A stretch of 64,000 nucleotides of DNA from assembly GCA_963576725.1 (NCBI GenBank), contig OY755244.1, positions 79,917,620 through 79,981,619 on the forward strand, given 5' to 3'. Numbering within the stretch: the stretch's first letter is position 1; each line of letters opens with the position of its first letter. This document shows positions 42,542 to 53,500 of this stretch, piece after piece. Below the pieces are notes generated by a model. The model saw nothing but the letters and a program-made list of their open reading frames with translations, made no database searches and was not told the DNA's origin. Position numbers and translations under genes: made by a program. The DNA is from Azorinus chamasolen. Taxonomy: Eukaryota > Mollusca > Bivalvia > Cardiida > Solecurtidae.

Positions 42542-43144
42542 TTAACCCTTTACCCCATAAATACACCTTTCTACACCTAGGATCCCTCTGATCAGGGTCT
42601 GCTCTGTTTGCTTATGATATAATACAGCTGATCTGCTCTGTTTGCTTATACATTGTAATATAATACAGATACAGTGAACCCTCATTATAACGGAGGTGTT
42701 TGTTTCCAGACATTGTGCTGGTATAACGAGGTTGCCGTTATAACGAGTTTAAATATGAAAGTAACCATATGGCCAGTTTTAAACTAGTACCAACAGGTGA
42801 TCGCTTAATGCAGAACACAAGAAGTGCAAAAAGCTCCCTTAGGGAGCTTTTTGCACTTCTTGTGTTCTACATTAAGCGATCACCTGTGTTATTGGCATTG
42901 CACCTATTTATTCAGTGGTTGTTTCAAAGAATTAACTGTTATTTGGTTTCAATGCATACTGCCAGTATAACGAGGGTGCCATTGTAATGAATGCAGGTAT
43001 GAGGGTTCACTGTAAGATTCTACAGTTTCTGCTATGACCAAAACTTCATGTGCCTATGTACTATTATAACAATTACGTGTAATCATAATTAATATTCATG
43101 ACATCATTATTTCTTTCATGAATATCCATGGAGTAAAGGGTTAA
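42542..43144. mobile_element. TTAA-class type A MITE carrying a TA element
   Basis: TTAACCCTTTACCCCATAAA to CATGGAGTAAAGGGTTAA. The hairpin left arm is decayed and GATCTGCTCTGTTTGCTTAT is partly duplicated. A TA-class element is nested at 42672-43012. Confidence 0.75.
42672..43012. mobile_element. TA-class MITE, TATAACGAG subtype, nested
   Basis: TA CAGTGAACCCTCATTATAAC to GAGGGTTCACTG TA. Palindrome GATCGCTTAATGCAGAACAC and AAGCTCCCTTAGGGAGCTT. TATAACGAG is repeated just inside both ends. Confidence 0.85.
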
Positions 43145-43442
43145 CATTATCAGATTAGTACATACTGATTTTTCCAGCTTTACAAACCGGACAGACTGTG
43201 TGGGAACCTTGGGTGTCCTATGATTTAGGATAACTAATGGACTGACATGGATCCAGTTTGCTTCTTTTACTAGTAGTCCAATCAGATCATGATATATATA
43301 CATAGATAATAACTTTACTAAATATTAAATGAGATCATACAACTTTTACAAGCAAGTCAATCAAACAGAAATACACAGAGGAACCTTTATAGAACAACCA
43401 TGTTGTGTATAAACATGGATATCTTCAACAGCAGGTGCCTGA

Positions 43443-43893
43443 TTAACCTACTCCCTGTTGAATATTCATGTAAGATATAACGGCATCCATAGGTCAAGAT
43501 AACATGCGTAAATTTAAACATTTTCAAGAATAACTTCTTTATTTCTCTAACAATCCCTATGTTGTGACCACTCCTTAGAATCGTCTCAAAGAGAGGATTC
43601 TAAAGAGTGGTCACACCATAGGGTTTGGTGGAGAAATGACCATTTCGGTATTTGAGTAATGCATCTTTATCTGTTGCTCTGGACATTATACGCATTTACT
43701 AGTTGAGTTTTTATAATGGCATGACATGTTCTCATGAGGTGTTGGAACTGGTACAAACTGTTGTCAGACCTATTATGATTTCATAAGCAAACAGTGCAGA
43801 CCCTTATCAGAAAACTCCCACAGAAGCCATCTGATCTGGGTCTACTCTGTTTGCAAAGGCGTGAAAAAGTGTTTATATGATGGAAAAGGTTAA
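43443..43893. mobile_element. TTAA-class type A MITE carrying a six-bp element
   Basis: TTAACCTACTCCCTGTTGAA left; after 43681 it resumes GACATTATACGC, then hairpin GCAAACAGTGCAGACCC and GATCTGGGTCTACTCTG; right end GGAAAAGGTTAA. Confidence 0.7.
43488..43681. mobile_element. Six-bp class MITE, nested
   Basis: CATAGGTCAAGATAACATGC to CTTTATCTGTTGCTCTG. Centre AGAATCGTCTCAAAGAGAGG. Flanks GGCATC and GACATT may be a decayed 6-bp duplication (4 of 6). Confidence 0.7.
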
Positions 43894-43958
43894 ATGAATA
43901 TTTATATAAGAAATAAATAATTTTATGATTATCAATGGGCTGATTTTTTATATTTGTA

Positions 43959-44146
43959 CAGAGCTATAGATAAAGGTGCATACTCAAATACTAAAATCAT
44001 TTCACCACCAAACCATATACTGTGACCGCTCTTGGTCTCTTGGAGATGATTCTGAAGAGTGGTCACAGTATAGGGTTTGGTGGAGAAATAACGGAGCTAT
44101 TCTAGAAAGTGTTTAATTTTAAGCATCTTATCTGGACCTCTGTTTG
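43959..44146. mobile_element. Six-bp class MITE with TTTGTA duplication
   Basis: CAGAGCTATAGATAAAGGTG to CTTATCTGGACCTCTG, flanked by TTTGTA at 43953-43958 and 44147-44152. Palindromic centre partly deleted around GGTCTCTTGGAGATG. Confidence 0.88.
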
Positions 44147-44195
44147 TATATGGAAAAGGAATAGTTTCCCATTGTAGAAACTGTAGGATGACATC

Positions 44196-44417
44196 TTAAC
44201 CCATTCCTCCATAGGCTATTTTTAGATCCAACCACTTTGAATCAATCTACCCAAAAGCAGCATTAACTACAGAAAATGAAATTTTTAGAATTTTGTAGTT
44301 TGAAACCATTGTAATAAATAGAGCATTTGTTCCAATAGGAGCCTCTTTATCACAATGGTTTCATAAAATGACTTTTACAGAGGCGTAGAAAGGCGTATTT
44401 ATGGAGGAAAGGGTTAA
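44196..44417. mobile_element. TTAA-class type B MITE
   Basis: TTAACCCATTCCTCCATAGG to GGAGGAAAGGGTTAA. Hairpin AATAAATAGAGCATTTG with TTCCAATAGGAGCC; part of the right arm is deleted. Confidence 0.78.
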
Positions 44418-44579
44418 TCATTCCATAAGTAAACAGAGCAGATGCTGATCAAGAAGCTTCAATTGGAGCCATGTGGTCTGGGTCTACTCTGCAGATGTGT
44501 AAATGTCCATCTTTATCAATTCAGGAGTTAATACAGAATGAAAGAAGGAAGACAATTTTCTGTGCATTTCATCCAGCAT

Positions 44580-44940
44580 TTAACCTTTACTCATATAAAC
44601 ACCTATGCAAACACAGTAGACCCAGATCAGACTACTCTGTCTGATCTGGGTCTGATCTGTATGCTTATGGAATTGTAATATATATGACAGTAGAAATTGC
44701 GATTCAGGACAATCGTCGATTCTCCTAGGAGAGATTGCGATCCTCTTTTTAAATCATTCACAATTATGTGTTGTTTGTCATGTCATATATATACATGTAT
44801 ATGTAAAAATGTATAACTGATTCTACAGGTTTTGTAAAGGCCAAAACTTTCCTTTTCCATGTATCCTTATAAACATATAGCTAATTAATATTCATACATA
44901 CATTATTATTTACATGAATATTCATGGAGTACAAGGTTAA
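44580..44940. mobile_element. TTAA-class type A MITE with inserted palindrome
   Basis: TTAACCTTTACTCATATAAA to CATGGAGTACAAGGTTAA. Hairpin shortened (AGTAGACCCAGATCAGACT). A separate GATTGCGATTCAGG...CGATTCTCCTAGGAGAG segment lies at 44690-44760. Confidence 0.65.
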
Positions 44941-45083
44941 ACTACCATATGGTTTCAATACCTGTAATTGATTTGGAGTGATTGTTCTGTCCATAAGTTT
45001 GACTTTGAACAGTTTCTTCACTAACACCAAATTACGGTTAGTTACAAGATATGAGTTAACCCTTTACATGTACATGTACAATC

Positions 45084-45420
45084 AGTCGTCCATATAAGCA
45101 AAAAAAATTAAAAAATTTCAAGAATAATTTCTTTATTTCTCCACCAAACCCTCTATTGTGATCATTCTTTAGAATTGTCTCAAAGAGATGATTCTCAAGA
45201 GTGGTCTAAACCCATTTCCTCATAGGCTATTTTTAGATCCAACCTCTTTGAATGAATCTACCAAAAAGGAGCATTTACTTGAGAAAAGGAAAGTTTGTGT
45301 AGTTCTGAAACCATTGTGATAAATAGAGCATTTCCTCCATAGGAGCAAACGCTCGATTTAACAAAGGATTAAAACTGGAGAAATGACGATTTTTGTACTT
45401 GAGTACCCCGGTACAATGTT
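45084..45420. mobile_element. Six-bp class MITE with nested type B MITE
   Basis: CAAGAATAATTTCTTTATTT and CCACCAAACCC, centre AGAATTGTCTCAAAGAGATG, then GAGTGGTC is cut by CTAAACCCATTTCCTCATAG. That type B copy runs from about 45207 to 45371 with GCTCCATAGGAGCAAACG. The outer element resumes with GGAGAAATGACGATTTTTGT. Confidence 0.65.
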
Positions 45421-45430
45421 TTCATATTTA

Positions 45431-45634
45431 CAGTAAAACCTCTCTATAACGGCCATTAAATTACATCAAGTACTTTGTGTTAAAGGCAGGTGGCTGCTTA
45501 AAGTAAGGTGAAAGTAAAACAGAACACTCCTATAGGAGCATTCAGTTTTACTTTCACCTTGCTTTAAGCAGCCACTTGCCCTAAATACCAACTAATTAAC
45601 ACAATTGTGTGGCCGTTATAGAGAGGGTTTACTG
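45431..45634. mobile_element. TA-class MITE, ATAACGGCC subtype
   Basis: TA CAGTAAAACCTCTCTATAAC to GTTATAGAGAGGGTTTACTG TA. Palindrome AGAACACTCCTATAGGAGC. Complete. Confidence 0.9.
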
Positions 45635-45713
45635 TATGCTTTTGCAGAGTAAACACAAAATGAGACAGCTCCTCTAGCAGCTGTCAGATCAGGATCTACT
45701 CTACTTGAATAAT

Positions 45714-45850
45714 CCTTTACTACATGAATATTTATGTAAGAAATAATGACATCATGAATATTTATTAACCCTTTACTCCATGAATATCCATGTAAGAAGT
45801 AGTGACATCATGAATATTTATTAACCATTTACCACATGAATATTCATGTA
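45714..45850. repeat. Threefold tandem copy of a MITE left arm
   Basis: The stretch TACTCCATGAATATCCATGT, AAGAAATAATGACATCATGA, ATATTTATTAACC occurs three times in a row, offset by about 57 bp (near 45718, 45776, 45833). All are left ends of the same type A element. Confidence 0.8.
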
Positions 45851-46072
45851 AGAAGTAATGACATCATGAATATTAATTAGATTAATTGTTATAGAACACA
45901 AGAACCTTTGGCCATGACAGAAACTGTAGAATTATACCTATATAGTGTAGTGTAGCATAAGCTAACAGAGCAAATCCTAATCAGACGGTTCCTTCAGGAG
46001 TCATCTAATCTGGGACTACTATGTTAGCAAAGACGTCAAAAGGAAAGGCGTATCCATGGAGTAAAGTGTTAA
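45775..46072. mobile_element. TTAA-class type A MITE
   Basis: TTAACCCTTTACTCCATG to GGAGTAAAGTGTTAA, with the left arm duplicated. Hairpin AACAGAGCAAATCCTAATC with GGTTCCTTCAGGAGTC. Confidence 0.75.
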
Positions 46073-46196
46073 ATACTCCACAGCAGTGATTGCACAGTGA
46101 AACACTTGTAGACAGTGAAGATATGTGTAATTATACAACAGGGCATGGGTGAAGAAGGAGAAATGTATTTTAAAATTCAGCAAGAGAAGGGTTAAA
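46069..46196. mobile_element. Type D MITE half
   Basis: TTAAATACTCCACAGCAGTG to AGCAAGAGAAGGGTTAA: only the outer half of a type D element, with no hairpin. Confidence 0.6.
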
Positions 46197-46371
46197 ACTA
46201 AAACTTTCCTTGATAGAGTTGCCTTTTCACACTTTTGTAAATACATGTAGAATAAACCCCAATTAGACCCTGCAAAAACCATCTGATCAAGGTCTGCTCT
46301 GTTTGCTTAATATGATATAGATCTGATTCTACATTTTCTGCCATGGCTAAAAATTGCTGGGTTCAAATGTA

Positions 46372-46564
46372 CAGAGGTCCAGATAAGATGCATAAATTCA
46401 AACATTTTCAAGAATAGCTTCATTATTTCTCCACCAAACCCTATACTGTGACCACACTTTAGAATCGTCTCTTCGAGACAATTCTGAAGAGGGGTCACAG
46501 TATAGGGTTAGGTGGAGAAATGATGATTTTAGTATTTTGGTACACACCTTTATCTGTAGCTCTG
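46372..46564. mobile_element. Six-bp class MITE with AATGTA duplication (reference copy)
   Basis: CAGAGGTCCAGATAAGATGC to CTTTATCTGTAGCTCTG, flanked by AATGTA at 46366-46371 and 46565-46570. Near-perfect centre: CCACCAAACCCTATACTGTG, AGAATCGTCTCTTCGAGAC and inverses. The outermost 10-12 bp are inverted, but the next segments of the two arms differ. Confidence 0.9.
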
Positions 46565-46658
46565 AATGTAATTATAAAAATTCAACTAATAAATATCCAT
46601 GATGTCAATCCTTCTTACATGAATGTTCATCTAGTAACGGGTAAATCAGAGCAACAGA

Positions 46659-46884
46659 TTAACCCATTCCCTCATATTGACGACTTTTGACGGCTCTGTA
46701 AAAATCACTTTGTGAAACCATTGTGATAAATAGAGCATTTGCTCCTATAGGAGCAAATGCTCTATTTATCACAATGGTTTCAAACTACAAAATTCTAAAT
46801 TTTTCCTTTTCTCTAGTTAATGCTCCTTTTTGGTAGATTTATTCAGAGGTTGTATCTAAAAGAGCCTATGAGGTAATGGGTTAA
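46659..46884. mobile_element. TTAA-class type B MITE (reference copy)
   Basis: TTAACCCATTCCCTCATATT to GAGGTAATGGGTTAA. Perfect hairpin AAACCATTGTGATAAATAG, GCTCCTATAGGAGC at 46741-46754, and inverse. Confidence 0.9.
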
Positions 46885-47062
46885 GCTGCGTACTCAAATA
46901 CTAAAATCGTCATTTCCCCACCAAACCCCATATTGTGACCACTCTTTAGAATCTTCTCGAAGACACAATTCTAAAGAGTGGTCACAACTAAGGGTTTGGC
47001 GGAGAAGTGAACAAGTTATTCTTGTTTTTGTTTTAATTTACACATCTTATCTGGACATCTGG
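46885..47062. mobile_element. Six-bp class MITE, ends short
   Basis: CTGCGTACTCAAATACTAAA, CCACCAAACCCCATATTGTG, AGAATCTTCTCGAAGACAC, and CATCTTATCTGGACATCTG. It lies about 220 bp beyond the RYBP stop codon, probably in or near the 3' UTR. Confidence 0.7.
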
Positions 47063-47285
47063 TAAATGTTTGCCCTCCCAGATGATACATTCCACAAATC
47101 CTCTGTTCACATTTCATCCTGATTTATCCGTCGGCAAAAACAACACAAAACTTTTTTTCAAAACTACACTTTTCACATTACATGTAAATATGAATGCCAG
47201 CATGGAGACCAGTACTTCCTCTGACATTCATGAAAATTTCAATGAAGAATGGTATGGCATCATGATTTTTTAAACTGATTCTATT

Positions 47286-47502
47286 TCAAGTATGATTTTC
47301 TGTCAAAGAGTTTTCCTCATTGATATCATTACTTGCATTCGAGGAAGAATCACTTGTGTCTGATTGCACACTGTTTTTCGACTGCTCTGATGTAACTTTG
47401 CGTTTTTTGGGTAGATAGTCTGTGATTACAACAGTAACATTGTCAACAGTCACTGACATCTGACGTGCACTACTGCGATCAATATCCCTCAGTGCAGATG
47501 CC
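47286..47502 (-). CDS. RYBP: RYBP exon 4 (RING1-binding domain and stop)
   Basis: Acceptor TTTTCTGTTTTCAG|GGCATC at 47503 on the minus strand; stop TGA at 47288-47286. Encodes [17 protein letters not shown], then [16 protein letters not shown] and a Ser/Asp/Asn-rich tail ending TENHT. The DRSSARQ and VTVVITD blocks align with the RYBP/YAF2 C-terminal motif (DRSTAQQ, VTVIITDF). Confidence 0.93.
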
Positions 47503-50500
47503 CTGAAAACAGAAAAGTTCAAAGAACTACAGAAGAGTACAAATAAACAATAATTTCATAATTCAAAATTTCTGATTAGACAGCACAATGTTTTGTTCAC
47601 ACATGACATGCCCCCTGGATAATTTGTTTTTCTGGCTCACCAGGTCTTAACCTATTTCCTGTTGAAACAATACATCCATGGAGTTCTCAGTTAGAGCCCA
47701 GACAAGCAAAATAAAATTATATTTTTTACCTTTGACCTCTACATATGAGCTTAACCTTTCAGTTACTTACCTGTTTTTTACCTAGTCATTACACAATCCG
47801 TCTATGGAGTTCTGAGTTAGAGCCCGGACAAGCAAAAAAAAGTACATGTTTTTGACCTTTGACCTCCAAGCATGACCTTGAACTTTCAGCTACTGACTTG
47901 TTTTTTGCGTGTGACATGCCGTATCTTCTAGAGGAACATATATGCCTAGTCATTTCACAATCCATCCATGGAGTTCTGAGTTAGAGCTCCAAGCATGACC
48001 TTGAACTTTCAGCTACTGACTTGTTGTTTGCATGTGACACGCCGTATCTTCTAGAGGAACATATATGCCAAGTCATTTCACAATCCATCCATGGAGTTCT
48101 GAGTTAGAGCCCAGACAAAACCTGACGGACAAACACACAGATGGACGCACTAAAATACACCCACCATGTGCAGAGATTGTGGCGACTATGTCAAGCTCAC
48201 CGCAAACGGGCTCGACAAAAACGACATCAAGAATATTTATAAGCTGAATTTGTATAATGGCGTATGGATCTATTTAGTTTTTCGTAGAAACTAGTCGATT
48301 TCATTATAATTTCATAAGCTAACAGGGCAGACCCTGATCAGACAACTCCCACAGATGTCTGATCTGAGTCTTCTGTTACAAAGGCATGAAAAAATAATTG
48401 TACAAACAGAGTAGACCTAGATCAGACAGCTCCTGTAGGAGCTGTCTGATCAGGGTCTGCTCTGTTTGCTTATGGAATATAAGATCTAATTCACAAGTTT
48501 CTGTTGAAGAAATAATGTCATTCTGAATACTTGCCAGCAGAAATTTATGATGGCATATATGTTCACATGAATTTTTTAAATTGGTAGAAACTGTAGAGCC
48601 AAATCTATTATGATTTCATAAGCAAACAGAGCAGACCCTGATCAGATGGCTCCCAGAGGGGATGTCTGATCTGGTTCTACTCTGTTTGCAAAGGCATGAA
48701 AATGTGTTTAATTGTTTTAACCCTTTCCCTGTTCTCTATTTAGGCCAAATTTCAATATCTACTGAATATTCATTAACAAAATAGTTATAAAGAATTATAG
48801 AAGGTGGAACATTGTACATGTAGACTCTTTAGAATGCAAAGAAAATTCTATTAGCAAACAGAGCAGACCCTGATCAGACGGCTCCTCTAGGAGCCGTCTG
48901 ATCTGGGTCTACTCTGTTTGCAAATGCGTGAAAACACATTTCTATGAGGGAAAGGGTTAAATTGGTAGAAACTGTAGAGCCAGATCTATAATAAGACAAT
49001 TATAATTCCATAAGCAAACAGAGCAGACACTGATCAGATGGCTCCCAGAGGGGATGTCTGATCTAGTTTTATTCTGTTTGCAAAGGCATGAAAATATGTT
49101 TAACCCTTTCCCTGTTGTATATATTCATGTAAGAAATAATGTCATGAATATTATTAAGATTATTTTCTATAGTGGCATATGAACACAGGATATTTTGGCT
49201 CAGGCAGAAGCTGTAGAATCAGATCTATATTACACCATAAGCAAACAGAGCAGACCCTGACCAGACGGCTCCTATAGGAGCCGTCTGATCTGGGTCTACT
49301 CTGTTTGCAGATGGGTGAAAATGCGCTTACAAAAGGGAAAGGGTTAAATGAAGGAAAAGATTAAATATTGCAATATACAGCAGTCTCCCTCTAAAGCAAC
49401 CACCCCATGAGTACAGAAAGGTGTATTCAACCCTTTCCCTGTTGTATGTTTAGTCAAAGTTTCAACACCTACTGAATATTCATGAACAAAATAGTTATAA
49501 TGAAATATGGAAGGTGGAACATTGTAGTCATTTCAGAAACTAAAGAAACAGATCTATCAAATTCCATAATTTCCATTAGAAAACAGGACAGACCCTGATC
49601 AGAGGGCTCCTATAGGAGCCGTCTGATCTGGGTCTACTCTGTTTGCAGATGCGTGAAAATATGTTTATATGAGAGAAAGGGTTAACCCTTTACTCCATTA
49701 ATATTCATGTAAGAAATATTGACATCAATGAATATTACTTAATTAGATTAATTGTTATAACAACACACAGACATGGGATGTTCTGGCCATGGCAGAAATT
49801 GTACAATCATTTATCATGCAACGTCACGAAATACAGTCACTTCCTACTAGCATAATATTTTCCACGTCAACGCTGTATTTTGTGAGGTATAGTGCATGTG
49901 TACTGACCCCACTGGAATGCAACTTTGGTTCAGCCAATAGGAGGAAAACAGAAGGAGGAAAAAGGCATTATTAAACATAAACATCAAATTAACATATTTG
50001 CTCACCTTTGTCCATATAAAAGGATTAAATCAAGTTTGTTTATGTTGTAAAAGTCGATGACGTCACTGCATGCCAACATGACGTCACGTAATACGTACTT
50101 GCATGTATTTTCATTCAGGGGACGAAACCGCTTTAGCAAATCTTTCTTTTTCTTCATTTTCTCCTTTTTTCTTGGAGTTTCATGATAAAAGAATTACTAT
50201 GCTAGTAGTTTGGAAGTTCAGCTGTATTTTGGCTCGTCAGAAAAGTAGTTAAATGCTCGCCAAGGCTCGCATTTAACAACTCACCAAAATACAGCTGAAC
50301 TTCCAAACTACTAGCATAGTAATTCTTATATCTATAGCCGTCTGATCAGGGTCTGCTCTGTTTGCTAATAGAATTTGATAAATCTATTTCTCTGCTTTCT
50401 AAAATGTCTACAATGTTCCATCTTCCAATTTCTTTAGAACTATTTTGTTAATGAATATTCAGTAGGTATTGAAATTTAGCCTAAATACAGAACAGGGAAA

Positions 50501-53500
50501 GGATTAATGAGGTCAACTGTTAACCCATTCCCTCATAGGCTATATTTAGATTCAACTTCTTTGAATAAATCTACCCAAAAGGAGCATTAACTAGAGAAAA
50601 GGAAACTTTTAGAATTTTGTAGTTTGAAACCATTGTGATAAATAGAGCATTTGCTCCTAAAGGAGCAAATGCTCTATTTATCACAATGGTTTCAACAGGT
50701 GACTTTTGCAGAGGCGTCAAAGACATCATTATGAAGGAATGGGTTAAGAAATGTGACAGATACATGTATAAACATGTTAACCCTTAAGGCCTTTACTTGA
50801 TAGATGTCTTTTGATGCCCTTGCAACCACAGTAAACCTATATCAGACAACTCATACATGTAGAAGCCATCTGTCAGAGCAGGATCTGCACTGTTTGCCTA
50901 TGAAATAATATAGATCTGATTCTACAGTTTCTGCAAAAGGCCATAATACATGTGTTCATAAGCTATTATAAAAAAAACACATCAAATTAATATTTATACA
51001 ATGTAATGTCATTACTTGAAATACTTCTCACATGAAGATTTTGGCCATGGCAGAAACTGTAAAATTACACCTATATTTTCCCATAAACAAACACAACAGA
51101 CCCTGTAGAGCCATGTAATCTGGACATACTCTGTTTGGAAAGGTTCCACAAGTTGTCTATATGAGTTGTCTGATCAGGGTCTGCTCTGTTTGCTATTAAA
51201 TAGTATTGGATGGATATGTTTCTACATTTCAGTCTTTGACTAAAAAGGAACCACCTGTCCATGTTTCATTATAAAGTTCTGTCAATGACTAATCATAAGG
51301 TCACAAAATATTGAATAACCTTCAAATGGAAATGGATTAAGTTTCCAAATCCTGAATTTTCATTGGCTTAACCCATTCCCTCATAGGCCTTTTTTTTTTT
51401 TTAGATCCAAACCACTTTGAATAAATCTACCGAAAAGGAGCATTAACTAGAGAAAAGGAAAAATTGAGAATTTTGTAGAAAATTTAGAAACCATTGTGAT
51501 AAATAGAGCATTTGCTCCTATAGGTGCAAATGCTCTATTTATCACAATGGTTTCATAAAGTGACTTTTACAGAGGCGTAGAAAGGCGTATTTATGGAGGA
51601 AAGGGTTAAATAGTGATATACAAATACATAGGTCAATTCCATCTTCTTACCTAGCTTTCTTTTTTGTTTGGGTATTTGACTTTTGTGTTATTGATTTGTC
51701 TCTTTTAGTGTTGGTCACTAATGATGTTTTATCCTTCTTCGGGGCAGTTTTAGGTGGAGGGGGTGGTGGTGGCCCAAGCCGCTCTGGTATGGCAGGTACT
51801 ATAGGCTCTGGCACAGGTAAGGTGAAGTCATCATTCGAGGTGGGTGAGCCAGGTGGGGGTGTAAGTGGCGTGGCAAACTGCTGGGCTACCTGCTGAGCGA
51901 CTAGCTGCGGGTTTATTCTGGGTTTCCTGAAATCATATTTGGTTATTGCTATGTAGTGAACACTTTGAATGCTAAATTTTCAAAATGAAATGACAGAGGT
52001 CCAGATAAGATGCATAACTTATAAAACTTTTTCAAGAATAACTTCTTTACTTCTCCATCAATCCCTATGCTGTGACCACTCTTTAGAATTGGTGGAGAAA
52101 TGACAATTTTAGTACTTCAGTATGCACATTAATCTGTTACACTGAAATGATTTTTCATTGACTGATGGTAAATCAAATCAACATCTACTTTTGCTGAAAA
52201 GAATTTTGGTGATCAGAGTCCACTGTTTGCTTATGAAATTTATTATAACATATCTGGCTCTAGATACATCTGGCTCTAGATACAGTTTTTACCAATATCA
52301 AAATGTCCTGTGTTACAGTGTATATTTGCTATTATCAAAAATTCAGCTAATAAATACCCATGATGTCAACACTTTTTAAAATGCAATGTGGAAAGAGTTA
52401 ATGAACTATAAGGGTATTAACACCTTTGGTATCTTGGATCATCTAAGCTTATAAGTAAAGCTATAATGAAATTTAGCCTAAGTTCCACATTATTAAGATT
52501 TTTTTTATATTTTCACTGTAACAATACAAGGGAAATTAGCCCTAATAAGCTTCATAGATGATCACCAAAGTAAAATTGCTGCAAAATTGTACTGATATCT
52601 TCCCAGTGGTTTCCAAACCACTCTGTAGAACTGTCTCAAAGAATTGATGTGACCACTATTTATAACAGATGAAAAAAATTATTCTAAAGAGGGATCACAA
52701 CACAGGATTTGGTTAGGAAAAAAGATTCTTGAATAAATGTTAAATTTACCCATCTTATCATTGCCTCTGAACAGCTATCAAAAATGTAAATACTTCTCTC
52801 AACAGGAGCTCTGTCATAACTTGTGTTGGAGGTATACAACCCTCTGCCCCTGTCTCTTTCTTATTCTAAACAATATGAACAGTCATACTTACCGTGTGGA
52901 AGTCCCCTTTCTGACATCACACATTTCACACTTGTATGCTTCTGCTGAGTTCTTGTAGGTGCACACACTACAGTCCCAGCTGCCCTCATCAGCTGGTTTG
53001 GCAGGCCTCTTTGCTCTACAAAAGTAAGTATGCCATACAGTACACTGTCTTCAAATGGACCATTTAACCCTTCCTTCATATAAACGCTTATTCACTCATT
53101 TGCAAACAGAGTATACCCAGAACAGACGGTTCCTACGTGCAAGCAAAATACAAGGCAAAATCAGATAAAATACATTGGTCACTGGACTAAATGAATCTTC
53201 GCCACAGCTAGATTGAAGAGATCAAGATAAGGAACTGTGGTGATGTGTGCTAGTAGATTGTTCCTAAGAGTGATACTATGGGGAAAAATGAGAATTTAAG
53301 GTGTAACAGCGAGGCTATTAGGTATATAAGCACTATAAACTCTCCTTGCCAGGGAGTTAACTCTTTGGCGACGTGGCTTAAGTGCTTGGAAATGTTGCAA
53401 AATTAAGCAACAGTCTGTGCGGCTACTGGCTGAATGGGTGACCGCCAGGGATTGCCGATGGTGCACGTTACAATTGGTGGCAGCGGTGGGATGAAGACAA

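Noticed and set aside
47640..48210. Nuclear-receptor response element array (TGACCT repeats)
   Set aside because: The half-sites sit in a longer dispersed tandem repeat of about 125 bp, and their spacing follows the repeat unit, not a receptor pattern.
48400..48475. Individual hairpins as microRNA genes or terminators
   Set aside because: They are copies of dispersed MITE centres; without small-RNA data a single copy cannot be called a microRNA.
52861..53079. 72-codon minus-strand ORF overlapping RYBP exon 2
   Set aside because: It is the wrong frame of the zinc-finger exon; the frame with WDCSVC and correct splice phases is the real one.
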